A stretch of 40,126 nucleotides of DNA from Ichthyophthirius multifiliis. Its lineage: Eukaryota > Ciliophora > Oligohymenophorea > Hymenostomatida. The DNA lies in assembly GCF_000220395.1 (NCBI RefSeq), contig NW_004086952.1, forward strand, positions 1-40,126, given 5' to 3'. Under the pieces are notes generated by a model. It saw only the letters and a list, made by a program, of their open reading frames with translations. It was not told the DNA's origin and ran no database searches. Positions within the stretch are counted from its first letter, which is position 1; the number at the start of each line of letters is the position of its first letter. This document shows positions 40,109-40,126 of this stretch, one piece after another. A program made the translations under genes and the position numbers.

Positions 40109-40126
40109 TTATTTATAAATTTTTTA
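40052..40126. promoter_or_regulatory. 5' flank of the ULK-like kinase with (TA)n
   Basis: The 75 bases upstream of the kinase ATG are an A-run (T on plus) followed by a perfect TA tract (about 40062-40104). The window ends here, with no telomere at this side. Confidence 0.6.

Overview
This window is one end of a macronuclear chromosome from a ciliate. It opens with C4A2 telomere repeats (1-46). Its conserved genes read through only if TAA and TAG mean glutamine and TGA is the sole stop, which is the oligohymenophorean nuclear code. The base composition is extremely AT-rich, the introns are short GT-AG, and gene ends are close together. Together these fit Ichthyophthirius multifiliis or a near relative better than Tetrahymena; the species is an inference. 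All reading frames below were translated by hand under that code, with introns placed by frame continuity and protein-family conservation.

Layout. 1-943: telomere and degenerate C-rich subtelomere. 0.94-5.9 kb: a MaoC-type hydratase (-), a small two-helix membrane protein (+) and an aromatic amino acid hydroxylase (-). 6.1-10.9 kb: an endoglycoceramidase-like GH5 enzyme (-), a TRM7/FTSJ1 tRNA 2'-O-methyltransferase (-), a selenoprotein-T homologue without Sec (+) and endonuclease III (-). 11.2-17.2 kb: a small unknown gene, a poly-Q/SQK-repeat protein, a very long helical protein with a mitochondrial-type N-terminus, and an 84-residue acidic protein, all (-). 18.8-24.1 kb: one giant AGC kinase with a C2HC finger (Rim15/IREH/MAST type, -). 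24.5-30.1 kb: a degenerate RING protein (-), a cyclin with an acylation-type N-terminus (+) and a PP2C phosphatase (-). 30.5-33.2 kb: two Q/N-rich proteins (+). 33.4-40.1 kb: a PX-WD40 protein (-), tRNA-Thr(CGU) (+), 14-3-3 (-) and an Atg1/ULK-like kinase (-).

These are independent eukaryotic genes, not an operon, but signalling is over-represented: two kinases, a PP2C, a cyclin, 14-3-3, a RING-like protein and a phosphoinositide-type PX protein. Base excision repair, tRNA modification, and lipid and amino acid metabolism are also present.

Two patterns run across the window. First, AAT-type triplet repeats lie only inside coding exons, where TAA=Gln makes poly-Q (or poly-N), while long (TA)n tracts lie only in introns and spacers. 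Second, several clearly conserved genes need single-base corrections, mostly at A/T homopolymers and in both directions, which looks like sequence or assembly error. I saw no CRISPR array, virus-like element or recognisable transposon.
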